Below are positions 26,460-36,030 of a stretch of DNA of 64,000 nucleotides, piece by piece (the stretch's first letter is position 1; the number at the start of each line of letters is the position of its first letter). The stretch covers positions 1 to 64,000 of the forward strand of contig NZ_JAAATY010000040.1 of NCBI RefSeq assembly GCF_013280595.1, read 5' to 3'. The DNA is from Kibdelosporangium persicum. GTDB lineage: Bacteria > Actinomycetota > Actinomycetes > Mycobacteriales > Pseudonocardiaceae. The notes beneath the pieces are model-generated. The model was not told where the DNA came from, searched no databases, and was given only the letters and a program-made list of their open reading frames with translations. Both the position numbers and the translations under genes were made by a program.

Positions 26460-27907
26460 GCATGTTCTCCCCGCCGTATCCCCCTGGGCTGCCGATCGGG
26501 CCGGACTGGGTACCGACGCCCAGCACTACTCCGGTGCTGTTTCCGTACGACGGGACTGTCGTCGCGCAGGCCCCGGTCGGCACCTCGGAACTCGCCCGGC
26601 AGGCCCTCGACGAGGCTGTCGCGATCAGGAAAGAGGTCGCCGCGCTGTCGTCGCGTGCCCGTCGTCAGATCCTGACCTCGGCGGCCGACGCGATCACGGC
26701 CCACCGTGAGGCCTTTGAACAACTGCTGGTCGCGGAGACCGGGAAGCCCTTGGTGGACTGCCGGGTCGAAGTCGCCAGGACGATCGTGACCTTGCAGGCC
26801 TCGGCCGAGGAGGTCGCACGCCTGCACGGCGAAACGGTGCCGCTGGATCTTCTGCCGTCCGGCGACGGCATGGTGGGGTACTGGACCAGGCGGCCGATCG
26901 GTGTCGTGGTGGGCATCGCGGGTTTCAACTACCCGTTGTTGCTGGCGTCGCACAAGATCGCGCCCGCGGTCGCCGCCGCGTGCCCGGTCGTGTGCAAGCC
27001 CGCTCCGGCAACGCCGTTGGCGACCTTGTGGCTGGTGGACCTGTTCCGCAAGGCGGCCGTCGAAGCGGGCGCTCCGGCCGCGCTGGTCCAGTTGGTGACC
27101 GGCGACGTGGAGGTCGGCTCGACTCTGGTGACCGACCGGCGGATCGGCGCCGTGTCGTTCACCGGCTCGTCCGCGGTCGGGCACCAGATCGCCCGCGACG
27201 CCGCACCGACCAAGACCTTGCTTGAGCTCGGATCCAACGCGGCCATGGTGGTCGCGGATGACGCGGACCTGGACGCCGCCGTCGATGCCGCACTGCGTGG
27301 CGGTTTCTACGCCTCCGGCCAGGCGTGCATCTCGGTGCAGCGCTTGGTCGTGCACGAGTCCGTGGCCGACGACTTCGCGGCGAAACTCCAAGCCCGGCTG
27401 GGCGAAGTCGTGACCGGCGACCCGCGGGACCCGCGGACCAGGGTGTCGGCGTTGATCGACGAGCGGTCCACCAAGCGTGTCCTGGAATGGATCGACTCGG
27501 CGGTTTCCGCCGGTGCACGGGTGGTCAGCGGCGGCGAGCTCGACGGCGGCGTGGTCCGTCCGACCGTGCTGGCCGACGTGCCCGCCGGTGCTTCCTGCTG
27601 GGACGACGAAATCTTCGGCCCGGTCGTCTGTTTGCGTACAGTGTCCACTATGGATGAAGCGTTCGACGTGGTGAACGACTCGCGGTACGGGTTGAACGCG
27701 TCGGTGTTCACGCGGTCGCTGGCCACGGCGCACAAGGCGATCGACACGCTGGAGGTCGGTGCGGTCGTGGTGAACGAGGTACCCGGATTCCGGTCGGACA
27801 CCATGCCGTACGGCGGTGTGAAGGACTCCGGCATCGGCCGCGAGGGGCCGAGGTTCGCCATCGAGGAACTGACCGTGACGAGGATGGCGGTGATCCGGCC
27901 GGCATGA
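26456..27907 (+). CDS. NAD(P)-dependent aldehyde dehydrogenase
   Basis: A 483-aa member of the aldehyde dehydrogenase superfamily that oxidises an aldehyde to the acid. The catalytic cysteine is Cys291 in SGQACISVQR, the general base glutamate is in LLELGSNAAMVV, the cofactor motif FTGSSAVG is present, and the C-terminal EIFGPVVCLRTV matches the family. ATG 26456 overlaps the ATPase stop codon; another ATG lies two codons later. Its position inside a transporter operon with an SDR and an amidase suggests a pathway in which an imported amide or alcohol is cut and oxidised stepwise to a carboxylate. Confidence 0.92.
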   Translation: MSMFSPPYPPGLPIGPDWVPTPSTTPVLFPYDGTVVAQAPVGTSELARQALDEAVAIRKEVAALSSRARRQILTSAADAITAHREAFEQLLVAETGKPLVDCRVEVARTIVTLQASAEEVARLHGETVPLDLLPSGDGMVGYWTRRPIGVVVGIAGFNYPLLLASHKIAPAVAAACPVVCKPAPATPLATLWLVDLFRKAAVEAGAPAALVQLVTGDVEVGSTLVTDRRIGAVSFTGSSAVGHQIARDAAPTKTLLELGSNAAMVVADDADLDAAVDAALRGGFYASGQACISVQRLVVHESVADDFAAKLQARLGEVVTGDPRDPRTRVSALIDERSTKRVLEWIDSAVSAGARVVSGGELDGGVVRPTVLADVPAGASCWDDEIFGPVVCLRTVSTMDEAFDVVNDSRYGLNASVFTRSLATAHKAIDTLEVGAVVVNEVPGFRSDTMPYGGVKDSGIGREGPRFAIEELTVTRMAVIRPA

Positions 27908-28671
27908 CCGACTACACCAAACTGTTCAGGTTGGACGGTCGTAGGGCCGTGGTTCTGGGCGCGGGCAGCGGGATCGGCCGCGAGTCGGCGCTGGCTCTCG
28001 CCGCTCACGGCGCGTCGGTGGTGTGCGCCGACGTGAACCTGCCTGCCGCGCAGGAGACAGCGTCGATGATCGACGCCGACGCGTACGAGATCAACGTGCT
28101 CGACACCGAGGCGGTCACGGCAGCGGCGGCCGCGTTGGGCGAGGTCGACGTCGTCGTGCTGACCGCCGCCATGAACGTCCGCAAACGCTTGCTCGACTAC
28201 ACCAAGGCGGAGTTCGACCGCGTGGTCGCGCTGAACCTGGGCGCCACTTTCGACGTCGTGCGGGCTTTCGGAGCGCGCATGGTCGACCGCGGCACCGGCA
28301 GCATCATCGGCTTCTCGTCGATCCGTGGCACGACGGTCGAACCTGGTCAGAGTGTCTACGCGGCCACCAAAGCCGGTCTGGTGCAGCTGTTCCGCACGGC
28401 CGCGGCGGAGTTCGGCCCGTCCGGTGTGCGGGTCAACGCGATCGCGCCCGGTGTGGTGGAAACCCCGCTGACCGCGCAGATCAAGTCCAATCCCGGCTGG
28501 TACCAGGCGTACGCCGACAAGGGCGCGCTCGGCCGGTGGGCGAGACCGTCGGAACTGGCCGGTGCCGTGGTGTACCTGGCATCGGACGCCGCCAGCTTCG
28601 TGACCGGCGCCGTGATCGCCGTGGACGGCGGCTGGACCGCGGTCGACGGCCGCTTCGACCCGCCTGCGTGA
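27904..28671 (+). CDS. Short-chain dehydrogenase/reductase
   Basis: A 255-aa classical SDR. The cofactor motif is [14 protein letters not shown] near residues 20-33 with an acidic residue (CADVN) after the second strand that favours NAD. The catalytic residues are Ser in GFSSIRG and YAATKAG (Tyr-x-x-x-Lys). The usual NNAG is replaced by TAAMNVRKR, a modest deviation. ATG 27904 overlaps the aldehyde dehydrogenase stop codon. It probably oxidises an alcohol to a carbonyl for the adjacent aldehyde dehydrogenase; inferred from the operon. Confidence 0.92.
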   Translation: MTDYTKLFRLDGRRAVVLGAGSGIGRESALALAAHGASVVCADVNLPAAQETASMIDADAYEINVLDTEAVTAAAAALGEVDVVVLTAAMNVRKRLLDYTKAEFDRVVALNLGATFDVVRAFGARMVDRGTGSIIGFSSIRGTTVEPGQSVYAATKAGLVQLFRTAAAEFGPSGVRVNAIAPGVVETPLTAQIKSNPGWYQAYADKGALGRWARPSELAGAVVYLASDAASFVTGAVIAVDGGWTAVDGRFDPPA

Positions 28672-28681
28672 AAGGACGGAC

Positions 28682-30058
28682 ATGACTGATCTCGCGGACC
28701 TGCCTGCCGTCGACCTGCTCGCCGAGTACCGGTCGGGGCTTTCGCCGGTCGAGGTGGCCGAAGCGGTGCTCGCCCGGATCGCGTCGCTGGAACCCAGGCT
28801 GAAGGCGTTCTACACGCACGAACCGGAGGCTGTCCTGGCGGCGGCACGGGAATCCGAGCTGCGCTGGCGAGCCGGTAATCCACAAGGGACGCTGGACGGC
28901 GTGCCGGTGACGATCAAGGAGAACATCGCCACCCGCGGCACGCCGGTCCCGTTGGGCACGGCCGCGACGGAACTGGTGCCCGCCGCGGAGGACGCTCCGG
29001 CCGCGGCCCGGCTGCGTGAGGCCGGTGCGATCACGCTGGGCAAGACCACGATGCCGGACTACGGAATGCTCACGTCCGGCCTGTCCAGCTTCCACGAAGC
29101 CTCTCGGAATCCCTGGGACACGGCACGAACGCCAGGCGGATCGAGCGCGGGCGCTGGTGCCGCGGCTGCGGCCGGGTACGGCCCGCTGCACCTTGGCACG
29201 GACATCGGCGGGTCGATCCGGCTGCCTGCGGCGTTCTGCGGTCTCGTCGGCCTGAAGCCCAGCTTTGGCCGTGTGCCGGTGGATCCGCCGTACATCGGTC
29301 GTGTCGTCGGCCCGATGACCAGGACAGTCGCGGACGCGGCATTGCTGATGCGGGTGTTGTCCCAACCGGACGAGCGGGACCACATGAGCCTGCCGCCGAG
29401 CGATATCGACTGGCAGTCCTTGAATTTCGACCCCGCTGGAGTACGCGTCGGGCTGCACCTCGACGCCGGTGTCGGGCTTGACGTCGAGCCGGAGATCAGG
29501 TCGGCGGTGGAGGCAGCCGCGCGGCTGTTCGAGAACGCGGGCGTGACCGTCGAGCCGATGAACCCCTTCGTCACCAGGGAGATGATCGACGGCCTCGACC
29601 TGTTCTGGCGAACCCGGCTCTGGTCGGACCTGATGACGTTGCCGCCGGAGCGGTTCGAGCGGGTGCTGCCGTACATCACGGAATGGGCACGTGCGGGCGG
29701 TGATTCCTCCGGTGTGGACGTGTATCGCGGATTCTCGCAGATCGACAGGATGACCGTGGCCGCGTTGCGGGCGACTGCGCCGTACGACTTCGTGCTCTCG
29801 CCGACGAGTCCCGTGTCCGCCTTCCCCGCCGAGTGGGCGTCGCCGGTCAACGACCCCGCCAGGCCGTTCGAGCACATCGAGTTCACCGTCCCGTTCAACA
29901 TGTCCGGCCAGCCGTCGGTGTCGATCAACTGCGGGTACACCGCCGAAGGCCAGCCGATCGGCCTGCAGATCACCGGCCGCCGGTTCGACGACCCCGGCGT
30001 GCTCAGGATGGCCGCCCTGTTCGAACAGTTGCGGCCGGAGCAGCGGAGAGCCGTTTGA
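28682..30058 (+). CDS. Amidase (amidase signature family)
   Basis: A 458-aa amidase-signature enzyme that hydrolyses a carboxamide, releasing ammonia or an amine. The Ser-cisSer-Lys triad can be placed at Lys79 (VTIKENIATRG), Ser154 in the GGSSAGAGAAAAAG loop and Ser178 (GTDIGGSIRLPAAF). The C-terminal part, FTVPFNMSGQPSVSIN, is typical of amidases for small or aromatic amides more than of GatA. It starts with ATG at 28682, 10 bp after the SDR, with GAAAGGA upstream. It is the last gene of the GntR-controlled operon and gives the best clue to its substrate: a compound carrying an amide bond. Confidence 0.93.
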   Translation: MTDLADLPAVDLLAEYRSGLSPVEVAEAVLARIASLEPRLKAFYTHEPEAVLAAARESELRWRAGNPQGTLDGVPVTIKENIATRGTPVPLGTAATELVPAAEDAPAAARLREAGAITLGKTTMPDYGMLTSGLSSFHEASRNPWDTARTPGGSSAGAGAAAAAGYGPLHLGTDIGGSIRLPAAFCGLVGLKPSFGRVPVDPPYIGRVVGPMTRTVADAALLMRVLSQPDERDHMSLPPSDIDWQSLNFDPAGVRVGLHLDAGVGLDVEPEIRSAVEAAARLFENAGVTVEPMNPFVTREMIDGLDLFWRTRLWSDLMTLPPERFERVLPYITEWARAGGDSSGVDVYRGFSQIDRMTVAALRATAPYDFVLSPTSPVSAFPAEWASPVNDPARPFEHIEFTVPFNMSGQPSVSINCGYTAEGQPIGLQITGRRFDDPGVLRMAALFEQLRPEQRRAV

Positions 30059-30373
30059 TCAGCACATCGGTGGCCGGCGCTTTCCCGCTGTGGCGTACCT
30101 CCATGGGACTACGGGAATTTCCCTGATATCCGGGTGCGGGCCGGGTTGGTCAGCGTCGGGGGATGGAGATCGCCTGGGCGCTCGCGACCGGCCGGGTGCT
30201 GCTCGTGCGGTACCGGCCGATGTGGTCAAGGCCGAACCCGCGCCTCGGGCCGGGCCCGCGGACCTGTGTGGGCCGTGTCCTGGGCAAACCCGGCGTCCGG
30301 GACCGTGCGCAGGCGATCGTGCCGGCCTACGAGCCGGGGTCGGTCCAACCAGGACGCGGTTAGAGTGATCAGC
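30059..30373. other. Gap after the catabolic operon
   Basis: 315 bp separate the amidase from the TIGR03084 gene. No clear terminator hairpin is visible. A 66-codon frame occupies its second half (see 30163-30363); the rest shows nothing supportable. Confidence 0.4.
30163..30363 (+). CDS. Possible small protein of unknown function
   Basis: A 66-codon frame (starts [17 protein letters not shown]) with G or C at most third codon positions, as in neighbouring true genes, and GGGGG just ahead of its ATG. It ends 10 bp before the TIGR03084 gene. No family is recognised, and in DNA this GC-rich such frames also arise by chance. Confidence 0.25.
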   Translation: MEIAWALATGRVLLVRYRPMWSRPNPRLGPGPRTCVGRVLGKPGVRDRAQAIVPAYEPGSVQPGRG

Positions 30374-31159
30374 ATGTCGGAACTTCGCGGGGTGCTTGAC
30401 GATCTGCTCGCCGAGGGCTTATCCCTCGACGACCTGGTGGCTTCGTTACCGGAATCCGGGTGGTCCACCATGACTCCGGCCGAGGGCTGGACCATCGCGC
30501 ATCAGATCGCGCACCTGGCGTGGACCGATGACGCCAGCATCCTGGCCGCGACCGACGCGGCGGGCTTCCAGAAAATGGTCACCGAGGCCTGGCAGAACCC
30601 GGTCGGCCTCGTCGACGAAGGCGCCGAAGCCCTGGCCCGGACGCCACCGGCCGAGTTGCTCGCCCGCTGGCGTGCGGGCCGGACAGCGGTGGCGTCGGCG
30701 TTGGCGGACGTGCCCGCGGGGGAGAAGCTGCCGTGGTTCGGGCCGCCGATGAGCGCCATGTCCATGGCCACCGCCCGCATCATGGAAACCTGGGCACACG
30801 GGCTGGACATCGCCGACGCGCTGGGTGTCGAGCGCCCACCGACGACGCGGCTGCGGCACGTGACCCATATTTCCGTCCGTACCAGGGACTTCGCCTTCCA
30901 GCTGCATGGCCTGACCCCGCCCGCCGAGCCGTTCCACGTGGCGTTGACCGCGCCGGACGGCTCGACCTGGACCTGGGGCCCGGCCGACGCGGCCCAGAAA
31001 GTCACCGGCCCGGCCCTGGACCTGTGCCTCGTCGCCACCCAACGCCGTCACCGCGCGGACACCGCACTGGTGGCCACCGGGCCCGATGCCGACAAGTGGC
31101 TCGACATCGCCCAGGCGTTCGCGGGTCTGCCGGGGCCGGGCCGCAAGCCTTCTCAATGA
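30374..31159 (+). CDS. TIGR03084 family metal-binding protein (DinB-like)
   Basis: A 261-aa protein of the TIGR03084 group within the DinB/mycothiol-dependent superfamily. The metal-binding histidines are visible in [15 protein letters not shown] and in [15 protein letters not shown]. The C-terminal domain ([17 protein letters not shown]) matches the wHTH-like or SCP2-like tail of these proteins. Function of the group is not established; a role in mycothiol-linked detoxification is often assumed. ATG at 30374. Its stop codon overlaps the end of the convergent multicopper oxidase gene by 7 bp, leaving no room for a terminator. Confidence 0.82.
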   Translation: MSELRGVLDDLLAEGLSLDDLVASLPESGWSTMTPAEGWTIAHQIAHLAWTDDASILAATDAAGFQKMVTEAWQNPVGLVDEGAEALARTPPAELLARWRAGRTAVASALADVPAGEKLPWFGPPMSAMSMATARIMETWAHGLDIADALGVERPPTTRLRHVTHISVRTRDFAFQLHGLTPPAEPFHVALTAPDGSTWTWGPADAAQKVTGPALDLCLVATQRRHRADTALVATGPDADKWLDIAQAFAGLPGPGRKPSQ

Positions 31160-32592
31160 CCGTGGCCCGACATCGACACCGTGCGTGACGTGTGATCCTC
31201 GGTTCCAGGCGGGACGATCACGAACTGTCCCATCATGCCTTGGTCCTCGTGCTTGAGGATGTGGCAGTGGTACATGTACGGCGTCTTCGGATCGGTGTGC
31301 CGGCCGAACTCCACCGCGAGCCTGACTTTCGTCCCGCTGGGCACGAACACGGTGTCCTTCGGGCCGCGCAGGTGCTCCGGCGGCTGTTCGCCGTCGATGT
31401 CGAGCACGCGGAACACCACTTCGTGGATGTGGAAGTTGTGCGAGTACGTGACGTTGTCCAGCTCCCAGATCTCGCTCGCGCCCGCGGCGACGACCTCGTC
31501 GATCCGGGTCATGTCCATGTTGCGGCTGTTGATGTTGGACCCGCCCAGCCGGAACGTCCTGGTCTTCGTGGGTTTCGCCGGGGGCGCCAGGTCGGCGAGC
31601 CTGCCCGGCAGTCCGGCCGACGGCTTGAGCCGCTCCGCGGCGGTGAACTTGATCAGGTCGAAGTCGCCGCTGCCGATGTCGGAGTCACCGTCGAAGCTCT
31701 TCAGCAGCACCTGCTCGCCCGGCTGGAACCCGGCGACGATCTCGACCCGTTCCCCGGGGCTGATTTGGAACCGGCGCACCGGCACCGGTTTCTCGAGCAG
31801 GCCGCCGTCACCGCCGACGACGTGGAACGTGCGGTCGTCCGCGAACCCGATGTCGTAGACGCGCGCGTTGGAGCCGTTGAGCACGCGGAACCGGGCATTT
31901 GTGGTCGTCACCTGGAAGTACGGGCCGTAGGTGCCGTTGACCAGGATGTGATCACCGAGGATGCCGAACGTGCCGCCGGTGTTGTCGTTGAGTTCGCCGT
32001 CGTCCTTGAACTTCTTGTCCTGGATGACCAACGGGATGTCGTCGGTGCCGTACGTCCTCGGCAGCGCGACGTCCTTGTCGTCGTCGATCAGGAACATCCC
32101 GGCCAGCCCACGGTAGACGTGCCGCGCGGTCTGGCCGTGCGGGTGCGGGTGGTACCAGGTCGTGGCCGCGGGCTGATCAACTGTCCACTCCGGACTCCAC
32201 GTGTCACCCGGGTTGATCATCTGGTGCGGGCCGCCGTCCATCTTCGCGGGCAACCGCATTCCGTGCCAGTGCAGAGTGCTTGCTTCGCCGAGCGTGTTGG
32301 TCACGTTCATCGCCACACGGTCACCGCGCTTCGCGCGGAGCGTCGGGCCGAGGTAGTCGCCGTTGATCCCCCAAGTGCCGACGGGCTTCCCGGGCCGCAT
32401 TTCGGCGCGTCCTTCCTGGAGCCGCAACGGGAACCGCTTGACGCCGTCGGGGCCGGGTGCGGGGTCCAGCACAGGCGGGATGTGCAGGGGAGCGGTGAAC
32501 TCCAGCGAGCCCACGTTGCCCTGCCCGCCGCCGCAGCCGGTCACCGTGAACGCGGCCAGTGCCGTCAGGGCCAGGAAGCTTCGCCTTCTCAT
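31153..32592 (-). CDS. Multicopper oxidase, Tat-type lipoprotein
   Basis: A 479-aa laccase-like enzyme that couples one-electron oxidation of a substrate (Cu(I), Mn(II) or phenolics) to reduction of oxygen to water. All copper-ligand blocks are present: [21 protein letters not shown] and the C-terminal [13 protein letters not shown] with the type 1 cysteine. The N-terminus [23 protein letters not shown] has an RR motif for Tat export and a GC lipobox, so the folded, metal-loaded enzyme probably ends as a surface lipoprotein. The ATG at 32592 is preferred to an upstream start at 32715 because it yields this signal. It most resembles CueO/CotA-type bilirubin oxidase-like enzymes. Confidence 0.9.
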   Translation of the reverse strand: MRRRSFLALTALAAFTVTGCGGGQGNVGSLEFTAPLHIPPVLDPAPGPDGVKRFPLRLQEGRAEMRPGKPVGTWGINGDYLGPTLRAKRGDRVAMNVTNTLGEASTLHWHGMRLPAKMDGGPHQMINPGDTWSPEWTVDQPAATTWYHPHPHGQTARHVYRGLAGMFLIDDDKDVALPRTYGTDDIPLVIQDKKFKDDGELNDNTGGTFGILGDHILVNGTYGPYFQVTTTNARFRVLNGSNARVYDIGFADDRTFHVVGGDGGLLEKPVPVRRFQISPGERVEIVAGFQPGEQVLLKSFDGDSDIGSGDFDLIKFTAAERLKPSAGLPGRLADLAPPAKPTKTRTFRLGGSNINSRNMDMTRIDEVVAAGASEIWELDNVTYSHNFHIHEVVFRVLDIDGEQPPEHLRGPKDTVFVPSGTKVRLAVEFGRHTDPKTPYMYHCHILKHEDQGMMGQFVIVPPGTEDHTSRTVSMSGHGH

Positions 32593-32706
32593 GGCACTGA
32601 TGGTTGCTTCGAGGCTTGGCCTGGCGCGTCGGCCCGCAACGGCAACTTGGCGTACATCTTGCGTGGTAGCGGCGTCCCCCGGCGGTATCCGTGAGTTGCG
32701 CCCGAG

Positions 32707-32734
32707 GCAAAACAAGCACGCTTGCTTGTTTTGC
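32707..32734. promoter_or_regulatory. TetR-like operator dyad before the AtuA/carboxylase operon
   Basis: GCAAAACAAGCA (32707-32718) and TGCTTGTTTTGC (32723-32734) are perfect 12-bp arms with a CGCT spacer. A smaller overlapping palindrome, CAAGCACGCTTG, lies within. The AT-rich dyad is 22 bp before the ATG of the AtuA-like gene and 115 bp from the divergent oxidase start. TetR regulators of acyl-CoA catabolism commonly use CAAG/CTTG half-sites; the regulator gene is not in the window. Confidence 0.7.
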
Positions 32735-32756
32735 GTGCGGCTGGCATGCTGACGGC

Positions 32757-34433
32757 ATGTCGGCGATCAGGATCGGCAACGCGTCCGGGTTCTACGGGGA
32801 CCGGTTCGGCGCGGTGCGCGAGATGCTCACCGGTGGGCCGCTCGACGTGCTCACCGGCGACTACCTGGCCGAGCTGACCATGCTGATCCTCGGCCGCGAC
32901 CGGATGAAGGACCCGAAGCTCGGCTACGCCAAGACGTTCCTGCTCCAGATGGAGGAGAACCTCGGCCTGGCGGCCGAGCGGGGCGTGCGGATCGTCACGA
33001 ACGCCGGCGGCCTGAACCCCGCCGGTCTGGCAGACGCCTTACGGGAACTGGCCGGGAAGCTGGGGCTGGACGTGCGCGTCGCGCACGTCGAAGGCGATGA
33101 CCTGATCGGCCGTGCCGCCGAACTCGGGCTCGGTCAACCGTTGACCGCCAACGCCTACCTCGGCGCTTTCGGGATCGCGGAGTGCCTCAGGGCAGGCGCC
33201 GACGTCGTGGTGACCGGCCGGGTGACCGACGCGTCAGTGATCGTCGGCCCGGCCATCGCGGCTTTCGGCTGGCAGCCGACGGACTACGACCAGCTCGCCG
33301 GTGCGGTCGCGGCCGGGCACGTGATCGAATGCGGCGCGCAGGCCACCGGCGGCAACTACTCGTTCTTCCAGGAACACGACATCCGCCACCCGGGCTTCCC
33401 GATCGCCGAGATCCACCCCGACGGCAGCAGTGTGATCACCAAGCACGACGGCACGGGCGGTGCCGTGACTGTGGGAACCGTGACGGCCCAACTACTCTAC
33501 GAGATCGCCGGTGCCCGCTATGCCGGGCCGGACGTCACCGCCCGCTTCGACACCATCGAACTGTCCCAGGAGGACACTGACCGGGTCAGGATCACCGGCG
33601 TACGTGGCGAACCGCCCCCACCGTCGCTCAAGGTGTCGCTGAACACCCTGGGCGGCTTCCGCAACGAGATGGTCTTCGTGCTCACCGGCCTGGACATCGA
33701 GGCCAAGGCCGAACTGGTGAAGCAGCAGCTGACGTTCGCCAAGCCACCTGCCGAGATCAAGTGGACGCTCGCCCGCACGGACCACGTCGACGCGGCCGGT
33801 GAGGAAGAGGCGAGCGCGCTGCTGCGGTGTGCCGTCAAGGACGCCGATCCCAAGGTCGTCGGCCGGGCGTTCGCCAACGCGGCGGTCGAAATCGCGTTGG
33901 CGAGCTATCCAGGATTCCACGTGACGGCCCCGCCCGGCGACGCATCGCCCTACGGACTTTTCACGCCTGGTTACGTGGACGCGAAACTGGTCGACCACGT
34001 GGCGATTGTGGACGGTCGGACGATCCCCGTCCCGCCCGCCGCCGAGACGCTTCCCCTGGAACCGGTGGAGGAACCCCCGCTGCCCGAACCTCTGACGGGG
34101 CCGGCGCGGCGGGCGCCGCTGGGCCTCGTCGCCGGTGCTCGGAGCGGGGACAAGGGAGGTGACGCGAACGTCGGCGTCTGGGTGCGTACCGACGAAGCCT
34201 GGCGGTGGCTGGTGCACGCGTTGACCGTCGACGAGTTCCGCAGGCTGCTGCCGGAAACCGCTGCGCTGCCGGTGACCAGGCACGTGTTCGGCAACCTGAA
34301 AGCGGTGAACTTCGTGGTCACGGGCATCCTCGGCGACGGCGTCGCGTCGCAGGCCCGGTTCGACCCGCAGGCCAAGGCGCTCGGCGAGTGGTTACGAGCG
34401 CGGTACACGGACATCCCGGAGGTACTGCTGTGA
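32757..34433 (+). CDS. AtuA-like protein (acyclic terpene utilisation family)
   Basis: A 558-aa protein with an N-terminal DUF1446/AtuA domain (IRIGNASGFYGDRFGAV through about residue 440) and a C-terminal small domain (GARSGDKGGDANVGVWVRT to the end) found fused or adjacent in AtuA proteins. Pseudomonas atuA belongs to the citronellol/geraniol degradation cluster that also encodes geranyl-CoA carboxylase; its biochemical role is still unclear. Here it precedes both carboxylase subunits, overlapping the beta subunit start (GTGA), so the same association holds. ATG 32757 follows a strong operator-like dyad. Confidence 0.88.
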   Translation: MSAIRIGNASGFYGDRFGAVREMLTGGPLDVLTGDYLAELTMLILGRDRMKDPKLGYAKTFLLQMEENLGLAAERGVRIVTNAGGLNPAGLADALRELAGKLGLDVRVAHVEGDDLIGRAAELGLGQPLTANAYLGAFGIAECLRAGADVVVTGRVTDASVIVGPAIAAFGWQPTDYDQLAGAVAAGHVIECGAQATGGNYSFFQEHDIRHPGFPIAEIHPDGSSVITKHDGTGGAVTVGTVTAQLLYEIAGARYAGPDVTARFDTIELSQEDTDRVRITGVRGEPPPPSLKVSLNTLGGFRNEMVFVLTGLDIEAKAELVKQQLTFAKPPAEIKWTLARTDHVDAAGEEEASALLRCAVKDADPKVVGRAFANAAVEIALASYPGFHVTAPPGDASPYGLFTPGYVDAKLVDHVAIVDGRTIPVPPAAETLPLEPVEEPPLPEPLTGPARRAPLGLVAGARSGDKGGDANVGVWVRTDEAWRWLVHALTVDEFRRLLPETAALPVTRHVFGNLKAVNFVVTGILGDGVASQARFDPQAKALGEWLRARYTDIPEVLL

Positions 34434-36025
34434 CGACGTTGCAGTCCACACTGGACACGGCGTCGGACGAGTACGCGGCGAACCGCGAGTCGATGCTCGG
34501 CAAGCTGGCCGAGCTGGACGGCGAGTACGCCAAGGCGATCGCCGGTGGCGGGCCGAAGTACGTCGAACGACACCGCAAACGCGGCAAACTCCTCGCCAGG
34601 GAACGCGTCGAGCTGCTGATCGACCCGGACTCGCCGTTCCTGGAGCTGTCCCCGCTGGCCGCGTGGGGCAGCGACTACACCGTCGGTGCCAGTGTGGTCA
34701 CCGGAATCGGCGTGGTCGAGGGCGTCGAATGCATGATCATGGCCAGCGACCCGACCGTGCGCGGCGGGTCGAGCAATCCGTGGACGGTCAGGAAAACGTT
34801 CCGCGCCATGGACATCGCGCTGGAGAACCGGCTGCCGTTGATCAACCTCGGCGAGTCCGGCGGTGCGGACCTGCCGTCGCAGAAGGAGATCTTCATCCCG
34901 GGCGGCCGGTTGTTCCGTGACCTCACCAGGTTGTCCGCCGCGGGCATCCCGACGATCGCCTTGGTCTTCGGCAACGCGACGGCCGGCGGCGCGTACGTGC
35001 CGGGCATGTCCGACCACGTCGTGATGGTCAAGGGCCAGTCCAAGGTCTTCCTCGGTGGCCCGCCGCTGGTCAAGATGGCCACCGGTGAGGAGTCGGACGA
35101 CGAGTCACTGGGCGGTGCGGAGATGCACGCCCGCAAGTCCGGCCTGGCCGACTACTTCGCGGTCGACGAGCAGGACGCGATCCGGATCGGCAGGCGGATC
35201 GTGGCGCGGCTGAACTGGAAGAAGCGCGGCGCGGCACCGGGTCCGTACACACCGCCGCTGTTCGACGAGGACGAGCTGCTGGGCGTCGTGCCTGGCGACC
35301 TCAAGATCCCGTTCGACCCGCGGGAAGTGATCGCGCGGGTGGTCGACGGTTCGGACTTCGACGAGTTCAAACCGATGTACGGAACCAGTCTGGCGACCGG
35401 CTGGGCGACGGTGCACGGGTATCCGGTCGGTATCCTGGCCAACGCCCAAGGCGTGTTGTTCAGCGAGGAGTCGCAGAAGGCCGCGCAGTTCATCCAGCTG
35501 GCGAACCAGACGGACACCCCGCTGATCTTCCTGCACAACACCACCGGGTACATGGTCGGCAAGGACTTCGAGCAGGGCGGCATCATCAAACACGGCTCGA
35601 TGATGATCAACGCCGTGTCGAACTCGAAGGTGCCGCACATCTCGATCCTGATGGGCGCCTCCTACGGCGCGGGACACTATGGAATGTGCGGCCGCGCGTA
35701 CGACCCACGGTTCCTGTTCGCCTGGCCGAGCGCGAAGTCGGCGGTGATGGGACCGCAACAACTGGCCGGCGTACTGTCCATTGTGGCGCGTGCGGCGACC
35801 TTGGCTCGTGGCGAGGAGTACAGCGAGGAGAACGACGCGGCCATGCGCGCGATGGTCGAGGCGCAGATCGAAGCCGAGTCGCTGCCGATGTTCCTGTCCG
35901 GCAGACTGTACGACGACGGCGTGATCGATCCCCGCGACACCAGGACGGTCCTCGGGCTCTGCCTGTCCGCCATCCACACCACACCAGTGGCCGGCGCCGA
36001 CGGCTTCGGCGTCTTCCGGATGTGA
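34430..36025 (+). CDS. Acyl-CoA carboxylase carboxyltransferase (beta) subunit
   Basis: A 531-aa carboxyltransferase that moves CO2 from carboxybiotin to an acyl-CoA. Two crotonase-like halves carry the oxyanion-hole motifs: GESGGADLP and FGNATAGGAYVPGMSDH in the first, HNTTGYMVGKDFEQGG and SYGAGHYGMCGRAYDPRF in the second. The SDYTVGASVVTGIGVVEG and FLGGPPLVKMATGE segments are characteristic of methylcrotonyl-CoA and geranyl-CoA carboxylases rather than propionyl-CoA carboxylase. GTG 34430 overlaps the AtuA-like stop. With AtuA upstream, geranyl-CoA or a related branched enoyl-CoA is a plausible substrate; methylcrotonyl-CoA (leucine degradation) cannot be excluded. Confidence 0.92.
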   Translation: MTTLQSTLDTASDEYAANRESMLGKLAELDGEYAKAIAGGGPKYVERHRKRGKLLARERVELLIDPDSPFLELSPLAAWGSDYTVGASVVTGIGVVEGVECMIMASDPTVRGGSSNPWTVRKTFRAMDIALENRLPLINLGESGGADLPSQKEIFIPGGRLFRDLTRLSAAGIPTIALVFGNATAGGAYVPGMSDHVVMVKGQSKVFLGGPPLVKMATGEESDDESLGGAEMHARKSGLADYFAVDEQDAIRIGRRIVARLNWKKRGAAPGPYTPPLFDEDELLGVVPGDLKIPFDPREVIARVVDGSDFDEFKPMYGTSLATGWATVHGYPVGILANAQGVLFSEESQKAAQFIQLANQTDTPLIFLHNTTGYMVGKDFEQGGIIKHGSMMINAVSNSKVPHISILMGASYGAGHYGMCGRAYDPRFLFAWPSAKSAVMGPQQLAGVLSIVARAATLARGEEYSEENDAAMRAMVEAQIEAESLPMFLSGRLYDDGVIDPRDTRTVLGLCLSAIHTTPVAGADGFGVFRM

Positions 36026-36030
36026 GAGCG

